From: Channallabes apus
Taxonomy: Eukaryota > Chordata > Actinopteri > Siluriformes > Clariidae
Assembly: GCA_030522415.1 (NCBI GenBank)
Contig: CM060107.1
Coordinates: 19,538,553-19,602,552, forward strand
Length of the DNA: 64,000 bases
Reading direction: 5' to 3'
The position numbers and the translations under genes were made by a program. Of this stretch, positions 12,890 through 27,100 are shown piece after piece; position 1 is the first letter of the stretch, and every line of letters begins with the position of its first letter. The notes under the pieces are model-generated. The model was not told where the DNA came from. It worked only from the letters and a program-made list of their open reading frames with translations, and did no database searches.

Positions 12890-15107
12890 TTAGATTAGTC
12901 CCTGTTCTGACAGATCAGCATGTTTCTTCTCCTTTTTCTGAACAATAAGGACAATACATTGTTGATTATTACTGGAGCTTGTCATTAATGGAGTCAAAAC
13001 AGAGATCAACAGTACACAAAAGTGCATGAAGAAATTACACTTATTATGGTACCTACAGTGGTGTGAAAAACTATTTGCCCCCCTCCTGATTTCTTATTCT
13101 TTTGCATGTTTGTCACACGAAATGTTTCTGATCATCAAACACATTTAACTATTAGTCAAAGATAACACAAGTAAACACACAATGCAGTTTTTAAATGAGG
13201 GGTTTTATTATTTAGTGAGAAAAAATATCCAAACCTACATGGCCCTGTGTGAAAAAGTAATTTCCCCCTGAACCTAATAACTGGTTGGGCCACCCTTAGC
13301 AGCAATAACTGCAATCAAGCGTTTGCGATAATTTGCAACGAGTCTTTTACAGCGCTCTGGAGGAATTTTGGCCCACTCATCTTTGCAGAATTGTTGTAAT
13401 TCAGCTTTATTTGAGGGTTTTCTAGCATGAACCGCCTTTTTAAGGTCATGCCACAACATCTCAATAGGATTCAGGTCAGGACTTTGACTAGGCCACTCCA
13501 AAGTCTTCATTTTTTTTTCTTCAGCCATTCAGAGGTGGATTTGCTGGTGTGTTTTGGGTCATTGTCCTGCTGCAGCACCCACGATTGCTTCAACTGGAGT
13601 TGACGAACAGATGGCCGGACATTCTCCTTCAGGATTTTTTGGTAGACAGTAGAATTCATGGTTCCATCTATCACAGCAAGCCTTCCAGGTCCTGAAGCAA
13701 CAAAACAACCCCAGACCATCACACTACCACCACCATATTTTACTGTTGGTATGATGTTCTTTTTCTGAAATGCTGTGTTACTTTTACGCCAGATGTAACG
13801 GGACACGCACCTTCCAAAAAGTTAAACTTTTGTCTCGTCGGTCCACAAGGTATTTTCCCAAAAGTCTTGGCAATCATTGAGAAGTTTTTTAGCAAAATTG
13901 AGACGAGCCTTAATGTTCTTTTTGCTTAAAAGTGGTTTGCGCCTTGGAAATCTGCCATGCAGGTCGTTTTTGCCCAGTCTCTTTCTTATGGTGGAGTCGT
14001 GAACACTGACATTAATTGAGGCAAGTGAGGCCTGCAGTTCTTTAGATGTTGTCCTGGGGTCTTTTGTGGCCTCTCGGATGAGTTGTCTCTGCGCTCTTGG
14101 GGTAATTTTGGTCGGCCGGCCACTCCTGGGAAGGTTCACCACTGTTCCATGTTTTTGCCATTTGTGGATAATGGCTCTCACTGTGGTTCGCTGGAGTCCC
14201 AAAGCTTTAGAAATGGCTTTATAACCTTTACCAGACTGATAGATCTCAATTACTTTCGTTCTCATTTGTTCCTGAATTTCTTTGGATCTTGGCATGAGGT
14301 CTAGCTTTTGAGGTGCTTTTGGTCTACTTCTCTGTGTCAGGTAGCTCCTATTTAAGTGATTTCTTGATTGAAACAGGTGTGGCAGTAATCAGGCCTGGGG
14401 GTGACTACAGAAATTGAACTCAGGTGTGATAAACCACAGTTAAGTTATTTTTTAACAAGGGGGGCAATCACTTTTTCACACAGGGCCATGTAGATTTTGA
14501 GTTTTTTTTCTCCCTTAATAACGTAAACCTTCATTTAAAAACTGCATTTTGTGTTCAATTATGTTATCTTTGACTAATAGGTAATGGTTTTTGATGAGCA
14601 GAAACATTTAAGTGTGACAAACATACAAAAGAATAAGAAATCAGGAAGGGGGCAAATAGTTTTTCACACCACTGTATACTGTATATATTGTATTCATTAT
14701 AGCATTTATTCTAAATGTGGTGGTGATTCTTTTCTACCAAAATGTTTTGGTCTATTAAAGTTTCTTTCACGTTTTTAATTTTTTCCTAAAGTGGACTTTA
14801 AGACAATAGTTCTTAAAGCCAGGTAACATGTTCTAATAGCCATTATTCACAAATTAAAGTTCTAAGAGTTTTTAATTTGGATGCTATCACAATTTGATTT
14901 TGACAGTTACAATTGACTTAGTAATGTATTTTTCTAATTAATTAACTAATTTCTTTAATTCCTTCTTGCGATCCCAGTAAGGATCATCTACCTTAAAAAA
15001 TTCCAAATATGCACCGTACATAAGGTATAACATAGTGGCCTACCACTACCACTTTTTTTTTTTACCATTAAACCTCAATCTGGGAGCGTTTAGTAATGGG
15101 AAATATG

Positions 15108-15141
<34 letters not shown>

Positions 15142-18100
15142 ATTGTCTGGTAGAAGGGCTACAGAAACAGGCTAACTGTTTTCTTGGAAAGTATTGGAAA
15201 TGAGTCAAGACACAAGAATTCACACTAATTCCAAAAACTCAACAATTGTTCGCTCATGCATGATCTACCTTTTTTGGAGAAACTTCTTCAGAAGCAGGAG
15301 TGGACACGCACAGCATCTCCTCATCTCTATGTTTTTCTTTTTTCTTCTCTGAACGTCACAATTGAAATAGACATATAGAGAGGTATTCAACAAAGAGCAA
15401 TTGTTTATTCATCAAAAGATTAGCAACAATGTTTTAAATAAAATTATGAGAATGTAAGTCATACTTTTTTTCTTCTGACTGCTTGGCAGTGATCCTGCAA
15501 ATTCCTCTGCTGGTGGTGGTGGTGCAACCTCTTCAACATTATCATCACTTTTGATCAACTCCTTATCTTTTTTCTTTTTCTTCTTTGGCTCTGGATTTCC
15601 TTCCTCGGCCACTGAAGCACTTTCTTGGCCTTGATTTTCAAGTACGAAACTACTGTCTGCTCCTGAATTTTCAAATTCAGTTGTTGATTTAGGGACATGG
15701 TCGGTTACTGAAGAAGACACGTTTTCCCCAGAGCTCTCAGCCCTCTTTCTTTTCTTCTTTTTTACATGGCTGCCAGTAGGATCTAATATTGAAGAACTGC
15801 TTTGTGTGGCCTCACCTTCTCCCCCTTCCACCACAACAGCCTTTTTAGATGGAGAATCATCCTGCTTGGCGTCTGAAGACTTCTTGGTTTTAGTCTTTTT
15901 GGATGGAGTTTCTGAATTGAGAGGTTCTAAAATGGCAGTCGAAGCTTGTATTTCTATTTTCTCAGACAGCTTTTCGGTTCCATTTGACTTAAATATGCTT
16001 TTCTTAGCTTTCTTAGACCGTTTCTCAACCGAATCTGACTCGACAGCACTTGACAGGGACTCAGCCTGTTGAGGCTTGGAGTGATTGATCTCAAGCGGAC
16101 ATTCTGCAGAAGGCATGGCCACATCTTCAGCTTCTTTAAGTTCTTTAGATTTTTTAGATTTCTTAGTTTTCTTGGAGGGAGTCTGAGCCGAGTTAACATC
16201 TGAAATCTGATGTATTTTTGACTGGTCTGAAGTCAGGATGCCAGTGGCATCCTCTGTGTTTGTTTGTATAGGAGTGTCTACATCAACAGGTGCTACAATT
16301 TTGTCGTTTTTAGATTTATCCTTTTTAGTTTTAGTATTGCCTGTTTGTTTTGACCTGGGAGATTCAGTTGAATCTAGATCGCTGTGAGATTTTTGAACAG
16401 CAGCTTCAGGATCGGCACCCCTAGATGGAGTTTCTAAACTTCCAGGTTTGGCATGTTTCTTTGATTTAGTTTTCTTACATGGTGTATCTATTGGTTTGGG
16501 TTCTGAGTTATCATCTGTTTTCTCAGATTCTGAGATGCTATGTTTTTTTTTGCGTTTAACCGTAATTCGTTCACTCTCTGAAAATCCACTTCTTACACCC
16601 GTCTTACAGGTCATCGCTTGATCTGAAAGACTTGTAGTCATTTTACCTTCAGGACTCTTTACTTTAGGTTCTGTAAAAATGGCTGTATTAGATGGAGATT
16701 GAACTTTGTCTGATTCACAAATGCTAAAAGCTGCTGGTTTTAAAGGACTTCCAACTTTGTTAGTTTTTGTGCTGCTGCTGGTTTTAACTTCAGATTTCTT
16801 GGGTGAAGCTTTGCTGTTTTTTATCGTTTGGGCTTGTTTTCTTTTACGTTGTACTGGCTTTCGCTTCTTTGTGGAACTTGCAGTAGACGTCAAAACATCC
16901 ATTTTTGCAATATCAGCATCTGGCATCAAAAAAGCAAGAATATAGTATTTAATATTGTATTATATACAGTGGTGTGAAAAACTATTTGCCCCTTCCTGAT
17001 TTCTTATTCTTTTGCATGTTTGTCACACTTAAATGTTTCTGCTCATCAAAAACCGTTAACTATTAGTCAAAGGTAACATAATTGAACACAAAATGCAGTT
17101 TTTAAATGAAGGTTTACGTTATTAAGGGAGAAAGAAAACTCCAAATCTACATGGCCCTGTGTGAAAAAGTGATTGCCCCCCTTGTTAAAAAATAACTTAA
17201 CTGTGGTTTATCACACCGGAGTTCAATTTCTGTAGTCACCCCCAGGCCTGATTACTGCCACACCTGTTTCAATCAAGAAATCACTTAAATAGGAGCTACC
17301 TGACACAGAGAAGTAGACCAAAAGCACCTCAAAAGCTAGACATCATGCCAAGATCCAAAGAAATTCAGGAACAAATGAGAACAAAAGTAATTGAGATCTA
17401 TCAGGCTGGTAAAGGTTATAAAGTCATTTCTCAAGCTTTGGGACTCCAGAGAACCACAGTGAGAGCCATTATCCACAAATGGCAAAAACATGGAACAGTG
17501 GTGAACCTTCCCAGGAGTGGCCGGCCGACCAAAATTACCCCAAGAGCGCAGAGACAACTCATCCGAGAGGCCACAAAAGACCCCAGGACAACATCTAAAG
17601 AACTGCAGGCCTCACTTGCCTCAATTAATGTCAGTGTTCACGACTCCACCATAAGAAAGAGACTGGGCAAAAACGGCCTGCATGGCAGATTTCCAAGGCG
17701 CAAACCACTTTTAAGCAAAAAGAACATTAAGGCTCGTCTCAATCTTGCTAAAAAACATCTCAATGATTGCCAAGACTTTTGGGAAAATACCTTGTGGACC
17801 GACGAGACAAAAGTTTAACTTTTTGGAAGGTGCGTGTCCCGTTACATCTGGCGTAAAAGTACCACAGCATTTCAGAAAAAGAACATCATACCAACAGTAA
17901 AATATGGTGGTGGTAGTGTGATGGTCTGGGGTTGTTTTGCTGCTTCAGGACCTGGAAGGCTTGCTGTGATAGATGGAACCATGAATTCTACTGTCTACCA
18001 AAAAATCCTGAAGGAGAATGTCCGGCCATCTGTTCGTCAACTCAAGCTGAAGCGATCTTGGGTGCTGCAGCAGGACAATGACCCAACACACAGCAGCAAA

Positions 18101-21100
18101 TACACCTCTGAATGGCTGAAGAAAAACAAAATGAAGACTTTGGAGTGGCCTAGTCAAAGTCCTGACCTGAATCCTATTGAGATGTTGTGGCATGACCTTA
18201 AAAAGGTGGTTCATGCTAGAAAACCCTCAAATAAAGCTGAATTACAACAATTCTGCAAAGATGAGTGGGCCAAAATTCCTCCAGAGCGCTGTAAAAGACT
18301 CGTTGCAAGTTATCGCAAACGCTTGATTGCAGTTATTGCTGCTAAGGGTGGCCCAACCAGTTATTAGGTTCAGGGGGCAATTACTTTTTCACACAGGGCC
18401 ATGTAGGTTTGGATTTTTTTTCTCCCTAAATAATAAAACCCCTCATTTAAAAACTGCATTGTGTGTTTACTTGTGTTATCTTTGACTAATAGTTAAATGT
18501 GTTTGATGATCAGAAACATTTTGTGTGACAAACATGCAAAAGAATAAGGAATCAGGAGGGGGGCAAATAGTTTTTCACACCACTGTACATCTGATAACTG
18601 TACTGATCAAAGTTATCAACTGCCTTAACCTTGGACATGTCAAATAAACTTTACTGAAATTCCTCTCATCACAGATACAGTATGTGTGTCATCATTTAAG
18701 AATGAAATATACAAGAGGCATTCAAATCAAACCTGGACTTTCGATTGAAGAACAGTTATGAAAAAAATACATTTATTTCTCCATATAATACCCTGCTACA
18801 CTAATGCACTTATCCCAGAGTTTCAATAGTGCTTTAAGACAATCGAGGTAGAAATTTTTCTTGGTACGCCGGGGCCATGATCGAACTGTCTGATTCACGT
18901 CTGGCTTTCCAGGAAACCCTTTTAATGGCCCAAAGGTCAAGACTATACAGAGATGTGGCAACTCAGAGCTGAGTTCCTATAATGTGTAAAGTCTTCTTCT
19001 TTGACATTCGGCTGCTCCCTTTCAGGGGTCGCCACAGCGAACAATTTGCCTAACCCTATCCTCTGCATCCTCTTCTCTCACACCAACTAACTTCATGTCC
19101 TCTCTCACTGCATCCATAAATCTCCTCTTTGGTCTTCCTCTAGACCTCTCCAAAACATCTAATATGTGTTGTCCCTCTGATGAACTCATTCTTGATCCTA
19201 TCCATCCTTGTCACTCCCACAAAGAACCTCAACATCTTCAGCTCTGCTACCTCTAGCTCTGCCTCCTGTCTTTTCTTCAGGGCCACTGTCTCTAAGCCGT
19301 AGAGCATCGCTGGTCTCACCACTGTCCGGTGTCACCACTCTAACATACTCCTCTGCCACTCCAGACTTCCTCATACAACACCACAGCTCCTCTCTTGGCA
19401 CCCTGTTGTACGCTTTCTCGAAATCTACAAAGACACAATGCAACTTTTGCAATGTGTAAAGTGGTGTTTGTAAATAACTTATGTCCCACAGACAAATGTG
19501 TCTCTTCTACAAGTTGGAAACAAATTATCTGTCAATCTTTAAGGATCAGAGATTCCACTAGCTCAAACGTTTTACTATGAGTCTCATTACTTGTACTGTG
19601 CTCAAAGTCTTCTGTAAGAAGCCTTTATCACCACAAGGCTTGGTTAGGTTTGAACAGCCCTCATAATTAAATTTTTTGGCCATATTTTCAGATTTTTTGG
19701 CTTTTGAATTAACGGATTTTGATTATTGGTATTAAATAAACCCACCATACAGGTGCACATAAAACGTAAATACTAACTGGTGTAGTTTGTTAACCTCGCC
19801 CCTCTTTGATTCATTTATAGAACGGACCACCATCTACTTAATATATATTACAATTCACATCACACATGTATACACACACACAGTGTGTTTGGTTTTGGAA
19901 TGAGTGAAACTGTAGTTACACTACATATACCTGGTAAACTTGTATCACTACCACAAACACATCATAACGCCACTTCCATGCTAGAGTCATTTCTGTTCTG
20001 AGAATCGTGCACCACTGGTTGTAATGTCAGCTGAGATGTTCGCTGAGCATTATGGTACAGGGTAGAGGGGAGTGGACACACTGCATGGCAACAGATTGCA
20101 AAAGCTGTACCTGAATCAGTATGCATTACTCACTCACTCATCTTCTATACCGCTTTATCCTGTATTCAGGGTCGCGGGGACCTGGAGCCTATCCCAGGAG
20201 GCTTAGGACACAAGGCGGGGTAACCCTTGACAGGGTGCCAATCCATCGCAGGGCACACACACATACACACACTCATTCACACACTAAGGGCAATTTGGGA
20301 ACCCCAAACAACCTAACCTACATGTCTTTGGAATGTGGGAGGAAACCAGAGTACCCGGAGGAAACTCACCAAGCACAGGGAGAACATGCAAACTCCATGC
20401 ACACAGAGATGAGAATCAAGCCAGGAATCAAACCCGGATCCTGGAGGTGCTCAAGAGAATTTCAAAATACTATGTTCATAACCTGCTTTGCTTTTCCTGT
20501 CTAACCTGATAACTGTAAAGCCAGTCTCTTCCATTTCTCAAAATCCAGACTGGAGTCTGAGTCCGAGTCTTCCCCTGTTGTTCGACTTGTTTTCTGAATT
20601 TTCACACTACTGGAAGTTGTACGCGTCTTCGTTTCAGTTTTTTTCCTTTTCTGATTTCTAGCTGCAGATGATGTCTAAAAAGGAGATAAAGATAAAAATA
20701 ATGTTTAAAAAAATATGTGTGTAAAAAAATTCCAAAGCCAGACATGCTATAAACATCGTACCTGGGATTTCACCTTCTTCCCAGAACCGGTGTTGCGTGT
20801 TGCACTTGTGGCTGACTCTGGTTTAGGCATTGAATAAAAGAAAAACAAAAAACAAGGATAAGGTTCTTGTTATGTCTGAAGTACTAACAATAATAAAAAT
20901 CAGGTCACTGGAAAAGAGGGATTTTTTTATTACTGATTATTGCTTTTTTTGTAGGTTTTAGATCAGCACAATATCAGAAAAACAATGACGGCAAATCCTA
21001 CACGGTGGTATTTTCCTACTTTTGGGGAACAAAAACAGTGATGCAAAACACACACTTGGGTACACTCAAATAGAAAGAAACCAAAAGTCAGAGTAAGACA

Positions 21101-24100
21101 ATAATTTCAGTTTTCATTATGTGAGCCTTCAAGTTTTTCCATTTACACAAGTATCTTTAATTCTACTCTTTGACATGAAGGAACTCTACATACGATTCTA
21201 TAATACTCTACATTCATATTTCATACAAACTTCTCTAATTCCTCTAATAAACTTCTCTACAGCCAATTTGCTTTCGACCTGATAACACACACACTCAGTC
21301 AGCACAAATGGCAGAGTAGTAAGTGCAAGCAGCATGTTTTGTCTACACAATATACCACAACTTTTGGCACCAGAAGGGTGCTTTTCCCATCAGCCACCAG
21401 TTGGATGGTTTTTGATACTGGAATTTGGGGGTGTGGCTATTAGCATTGTTCACTCTTGATTGGGGACGCATACGGGAGTCAGACAAAATGTGACAAAAAC
21501 AAAACAGAGACGCCCGCACAAACAAGTCAAGTTCTCCAGCGACATTTCTATATTTCTCTGAATCACCTTCCATTCTCACTCTGCAGTAAATACCACAAAA
21601 GTCAAAGATAAAGGACATCAAATAACTTGTAGATATTATCTATACGTCTGGTTTCCACTATCTTCTCCCATAAATTCACAAATGGTAAACATCTGCAGAA
21701 TTAGTACAAGCCCTTGTCATATGCATTACCACTAACATTTTTATTTAATAGTAATGAAATTCTTTTTAACCATTTTTAGACTAATACAAACCTTAATAAG
21801 TCTAACACTCAAATAGTTGTGGAGGAAATTATTTATAGAGCTATATGTAGGGCAACTAAGGCTTCCGTGAGAAAGAAAGTTAATCTCAAATTAAATCAGA
21901 ATTTAACTTTGTGAACTAGGCACACTACAGTACAGTAGCTGTTATTTGCTACATAGCAGTAACAGAATTTACATGTGACTCCCAGTGCTTGGTCTGATAT
22001 CCTCAAAGGATAAAATCCCTGATTTATCTGAGTGAGATTTTGATGTGTACACATTCACATGAAAGGCTCTAAATCAGGCTGTGTACAACATTCTCTAGTT
22101 CTCCTAGCTTATCTGACTGCTGTTAAACTTATTTATTTATTCTCATACCTCCTTTAGTTATCTTTTGATGAAATTTGCCTTTTTCATTTTCCTACAAAAT
22201 GCATATAATGAGGATTTGATTGTACTCAAAATGCAGACTTATACTCTACAGTTTAATTTCTCTGTCTCGTGTGCGGCATTCTCTATCCGCAAATAATGAT
22301 TGATGCTGATCTTAAGGCCTGCATCTGTCAAGAACTATGATCATCACAACATACGGCTCGAAGGAATAGACAGGTTTAGTAGCTCTGGAATTGCTCGGTT
22401 GTTGAAGCCAGTTCCTGCTCTTAAGGTCATTACCTGTCTGAGAGACATTGGACCTCAACCCAGGTGGAGGGGATTTGCTTTAAATGCTTTACTGATGTCC
22501 TCCAAAAATTCCAACGCGGCAACCTGCCTTGATTTCTGACAGCTGTTCCACGAGTTTGCTTGGTTTATACCTGATAATATTAGATTTGTAGTTTGCAGAT
22601 TTTTGGAAAATGTTTCAATGTTATCAAAGCCTCTTTCTTGTGCGGTCCTATAGCCAATGGTATGTCTGCATTGTGGTCAGATTAGAAGCTCTTCAATATT
22701 ATATTTTATTTGACATAAATATTTGGTGGGGTGATACAGCCTTAGTAACATTAGCATTATGGAATTTTGAGACAAAGAGGGAAATACCTTTTCAGAATCT
22801 CACTAGACTTTATTTTGTATTCGGTTAAGTATATTGTTTCATCTTGAATCAAATGGAACAATATGCTGTATTGCTTTTTGCACCTGCCAAATATCCAGTG
22901 TGTGGCACGAAATACACATGACTAGTCAAAAGTTTGGACATCCGTTATAATACCATGGTAATACCTGATTTTTTATTTCTTCCTACCTTGTACAACAATG
23001 CTGAGGACATCCAAAATATGCAATAATCTCCTCTGAACAGTTGATGTTGAGATGTGTCTTATGCTCTCTAAAGCCTTCAGAACAGCTCTAATCTGAGGTG
23101 TTGCACATTGGTCATTTTTGAGGCTGGTAACTCAAAACGAACTTCTCCTCTTCAGCAGAGGTAAGTTTTGATCTTGCATTCCTGGGATTCCGGGCACTTC
23201 ATGTTTCATCATGGTGCTTGATGGGTTTTGCAAATGCACTTGACTGTACACAGATCAGTCATAACATTATATTGCAAAACATTATGCCCGGTATTGTGTA
23301 GCTTCACTTTGTGCCGTCTGTAAAGCTTTGGTTCCAGTGAGCCGTGGCTTTCTAGGGCCTCTTGGGGTCTGTTGTGGTGTCTGGCACCAGAACGTTAGTA
23401 TTAATACTATTCCTTTAATCTCACTCATGGATGCTTGATTGGATTGAGATGTGGGAAGTTTAGAGGTGAGGTTTCATTGGCTTTTCTGTGGGATCGGGTG
23501 AGACAAATTAGCCTTTGCTCCCCACAAGCATGTGCCTTGAGTGCCCACGATCCTGTAACCAGTTTTCTGGTGTATGACTGATAATCAATATTAAAATGCT
23601 ACATTTATTTGAATGTAAATGTTTCATCTAATTTACCTGAACATGTTCCTTCACTGCACTTCTGTTCCCATTTCTCACTGCAAAGATAAAATTTTATTCA
23701 TTTTATAACATGATTTAGCAGAAGATTTAGTTCGAATTCCAGTCCATATGCACTGGGCAAACTCTAGAACTTAACACCACTGTATTCAATCAATCTCTTA
23801 CCTCATCCATATCTTGAATATATCATCAAGTGACACTTTCAGATCCGCAGATTCTACCTGCATAGTTAGAAGAGAATTGAATGTGGTAATTCATTAAAAG
23901 TCATTCTATATGTTTGATTGAAATAAAAATAATGATACATTTTATTTATTGAACAATTTCTGGATTTATAACAATTTCTGGATTTTAGCCACAGTTTACC
24001 ACACAGTTTTCATCACATTCATCTGATGGTGCAGAAATATTATTTTCCAATAACAAGAAACATCAAGAACCGATATGGTGGGTTAATGATTAGCACTGTC

Positions 24101-27100
24101 GCCTTACACCGCCAGGGTCCGAGTTCGATTCCCGCCTCAGGTCCGTGTGCAGGGAGGTCTGCATATAGGCTATGTGCTTGGTTGGTGGTTCCTTCCACAG
24201 TCCAAAGACATGCAGATTAGACTAATTACTGTTCCCAAATTGAACGTAGTGTGTATATGTGCGGTGCAATGGACCCTGCCTTATCCCAAAAGTCTCCAGG
24301 GACAGGCTCCAGACCTCCCCACCACCTTGTATACTGAATAAAGCAGTATAGACGATAAGTGATTCTTTTTCCTCTTAAACTTTATGAAATTACAGCAATA
24401 TCAAATGTCTGAATCGTGTCTAAAAAGAAGTCCCTTTATTAAATGTTGTTGTTGTTCGTCTTTCAGCTGCTCCCGTTGAGTGGTCACCACAGCGGACCAT
24501 CCGATCCGCACAACAACTTGGCACAGGTTTTATGCCCTTCCTGACCCAACCCTCCCATTTTATCCGGAACTGATCTAGTGGCTGGGGTTTGGGCCATTCC
24601 TTTAATTCGTATGCCACAGAGCCTTAAAATAATATTCATGTGGGAAGTCTATTAGTAGTTCTGGGATATACATTTATATTTAAAAACATATTTCAGACAT
24701 ATTTAGGCATTTGACCCTGCTGTGACCCCATTCATTTGGATCAGTTCCAAAATCTAACTTAAGTTTATATAAATCCTACAGACAGGAATTACACCTTCTT
24801 GAGATTATGGCACCAAAAATATCTCAGACAGACAAACAAACAGATGAACAGACAACACAAAAACAGAATGCCGCAGCCACTTGGTTGCAGAGCCATAAAA
24901 TAACATCTGTGGATTTGGTTACGCTTAAATAAACTATCTAACAACAAACTGTTCTGGTTTTTTTTTTTTTCCTCTACAGACTAAAATAAAAGTTTTTAGG
25001 CAGCTGGGCAGTAGTGACTCTGTCTAATATCGAAGGGCTAGATTTTTGGTTTTAAGTATGTAAATGTACATCTATTTGGCTATATGAAGTCTCGTTTGCT
25101 AAAAATAAGGTATATTTTTCATGTTTAAATGCAATAAATGAATAAATATATTAAAGCCAGTAAAAACTGTGGTTTCTGCTGTTTGAAACAAAAACCTTTC
25201 CTTATAATAAAGAGTGACACAAAAAAACGGGAACTTTTTTACAATCCAATAAAACTAGAAGTGATAAAAGAAATAAATTTTATTTACGTTCCACTGATCC
25301 ATGATAACTAAAATGGTGGAGTGTTTACTTGCAAAATGTCACTAACCCGCAGTGCTACCACCTGCTAATGGCTACCGATACGCATTTCATAAATTACTGT
25401 TATTCTGTCTCACCCTGTATATAGAGACTACTATTGAAAAATTATCTACATCGATCAGCCAAATCTTTAAAACCACCACGACGAGACGTGAAAAATGCTG
25501 ATCTCATCACAATGGCATCCGGCAAGATGGGGAATACATTACTCAGCAAGTGAACAGTCATTTCTCGTTGCTGATGTGTTGAAAGCAAGAAAAATGGGCA
25601 AGCATAAGGATCCGAGTGACGCTGATGAGGGCTAAATTGTGATAAGCAAACGACTGGGTCAGAACAACTCCAAATCTTTTGGTGTTCCCGGTCTGCAGTG
25701 GGTGGTACTGTACCTACTAAAATGGTCCACAGAAAGAAAACCAGTGAAGTACCAGCAGGCCCATGGGGAGTGAAGCCGCACTAATGCGTGTGGGAAGCAA
25801 AGGCCAATCATTTCTTCCAGTTCCAGAGAAGTAGCATTATAATTGCTGGAAATGTATGGCTGAGTATGGGGCTGTGCAGCCGCACATGTTATGGACAAAA
25901 ATAATAATAATAATAATAATAATTCATGAAGGCCCCACCTCGTAACGTATAGGATTTAAAGAATCACTCACTGATGGCTTGGGTCAATATATCACAGTGC
26001 ACCTTAAGAGATCTAGTGGAGATCATACCTTAAAGGGTCAGAGCTTTTTGGGTGGCACAAGGGGAACATAAACAATATAATGCAGGTGGTTTTAACATTA
26101 TAGCTAATGAATGTCTGACATTAGGATCCTAAGAAGGTTGTTGTTGTTGGTCTTTCGGCTGCTCCCGACAAGGGGTCGCCACAGCGGAATATCCAGTCCG
26201 CACTACAACTTGGCACAGGTTTTACGCCGGATGCCCTTCCTGACACAACCCTCCCATTTTATCCGGGCTTGGGACCCGCACTGTATCCAGTGGCTGGGGT
26301 GTGGGCACTGGCTGGAATCGAACCCGGGCCTTCCACATGGCAGGCGAAACACCTACCACTAAGCCACCAGATCCTAAGAAGGTAAATTTACTAATATATT
26401 TCTCGGGGACATAATAATAAGAAGAAACATAATAATTACATAATAATAAAAATAATAGTTAGCTGAAGGATAAATAAACAGTCTGCCCTACAGTGAAACC
26501 CTATTAGAAAATATACATTTACACCACCAAAAAAAAAGAAAAGATAAGACATTAAAATCTACCTACCGAATGCTCTGTAATATCATATAATCATATATAA
26601 AATTCAGTAATACAAAAGAGCAGAAGCATTAAAGTTCATCTGTAACAGTAAATTAATTCTTCATTAACCTTCTATTCCACTTATTCTCTATTGCAGCGCA
26701 CAAGGGACTCAAGGAGAATTAGGGCACAAGGTGGGGTACACCCTGGACAGGGTGCCAACCCATCGCAGGGCACACACTCACACACCGGGCAAGCTGGAAA
26801 TACCAATTAACCTAATTTGCATGTCTTTGAACTGTAGGAGGAAACCCACCAAGCACAGGGAGAACATGCACACAGATCAGAGGAGGGAGTCAAACCCTCA
26901 ACCTTGGAGGTGCGAGGCCACAGCGATAACCACTGCGCCCAGAGTTCAAAATTAGCTACATGTTCATCTAGGGCTTGGGGGGTAGCTCAGTGGTTAGGGA
27001 TGGGAATACTGATCGGAAAGTCCCTGGGTCTAAACCCCAACATGACCAAGATACCACTGCTGAGCTCAGATGTAAATATATATATATAATAAAAAATAAG

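Noticed and set aside
26968..27065. Possible functional tRNA gene in tcof1 intron 1
   Set aside because: Only the 5' half resembles a tRNA; the downstream part is typical SINE body.
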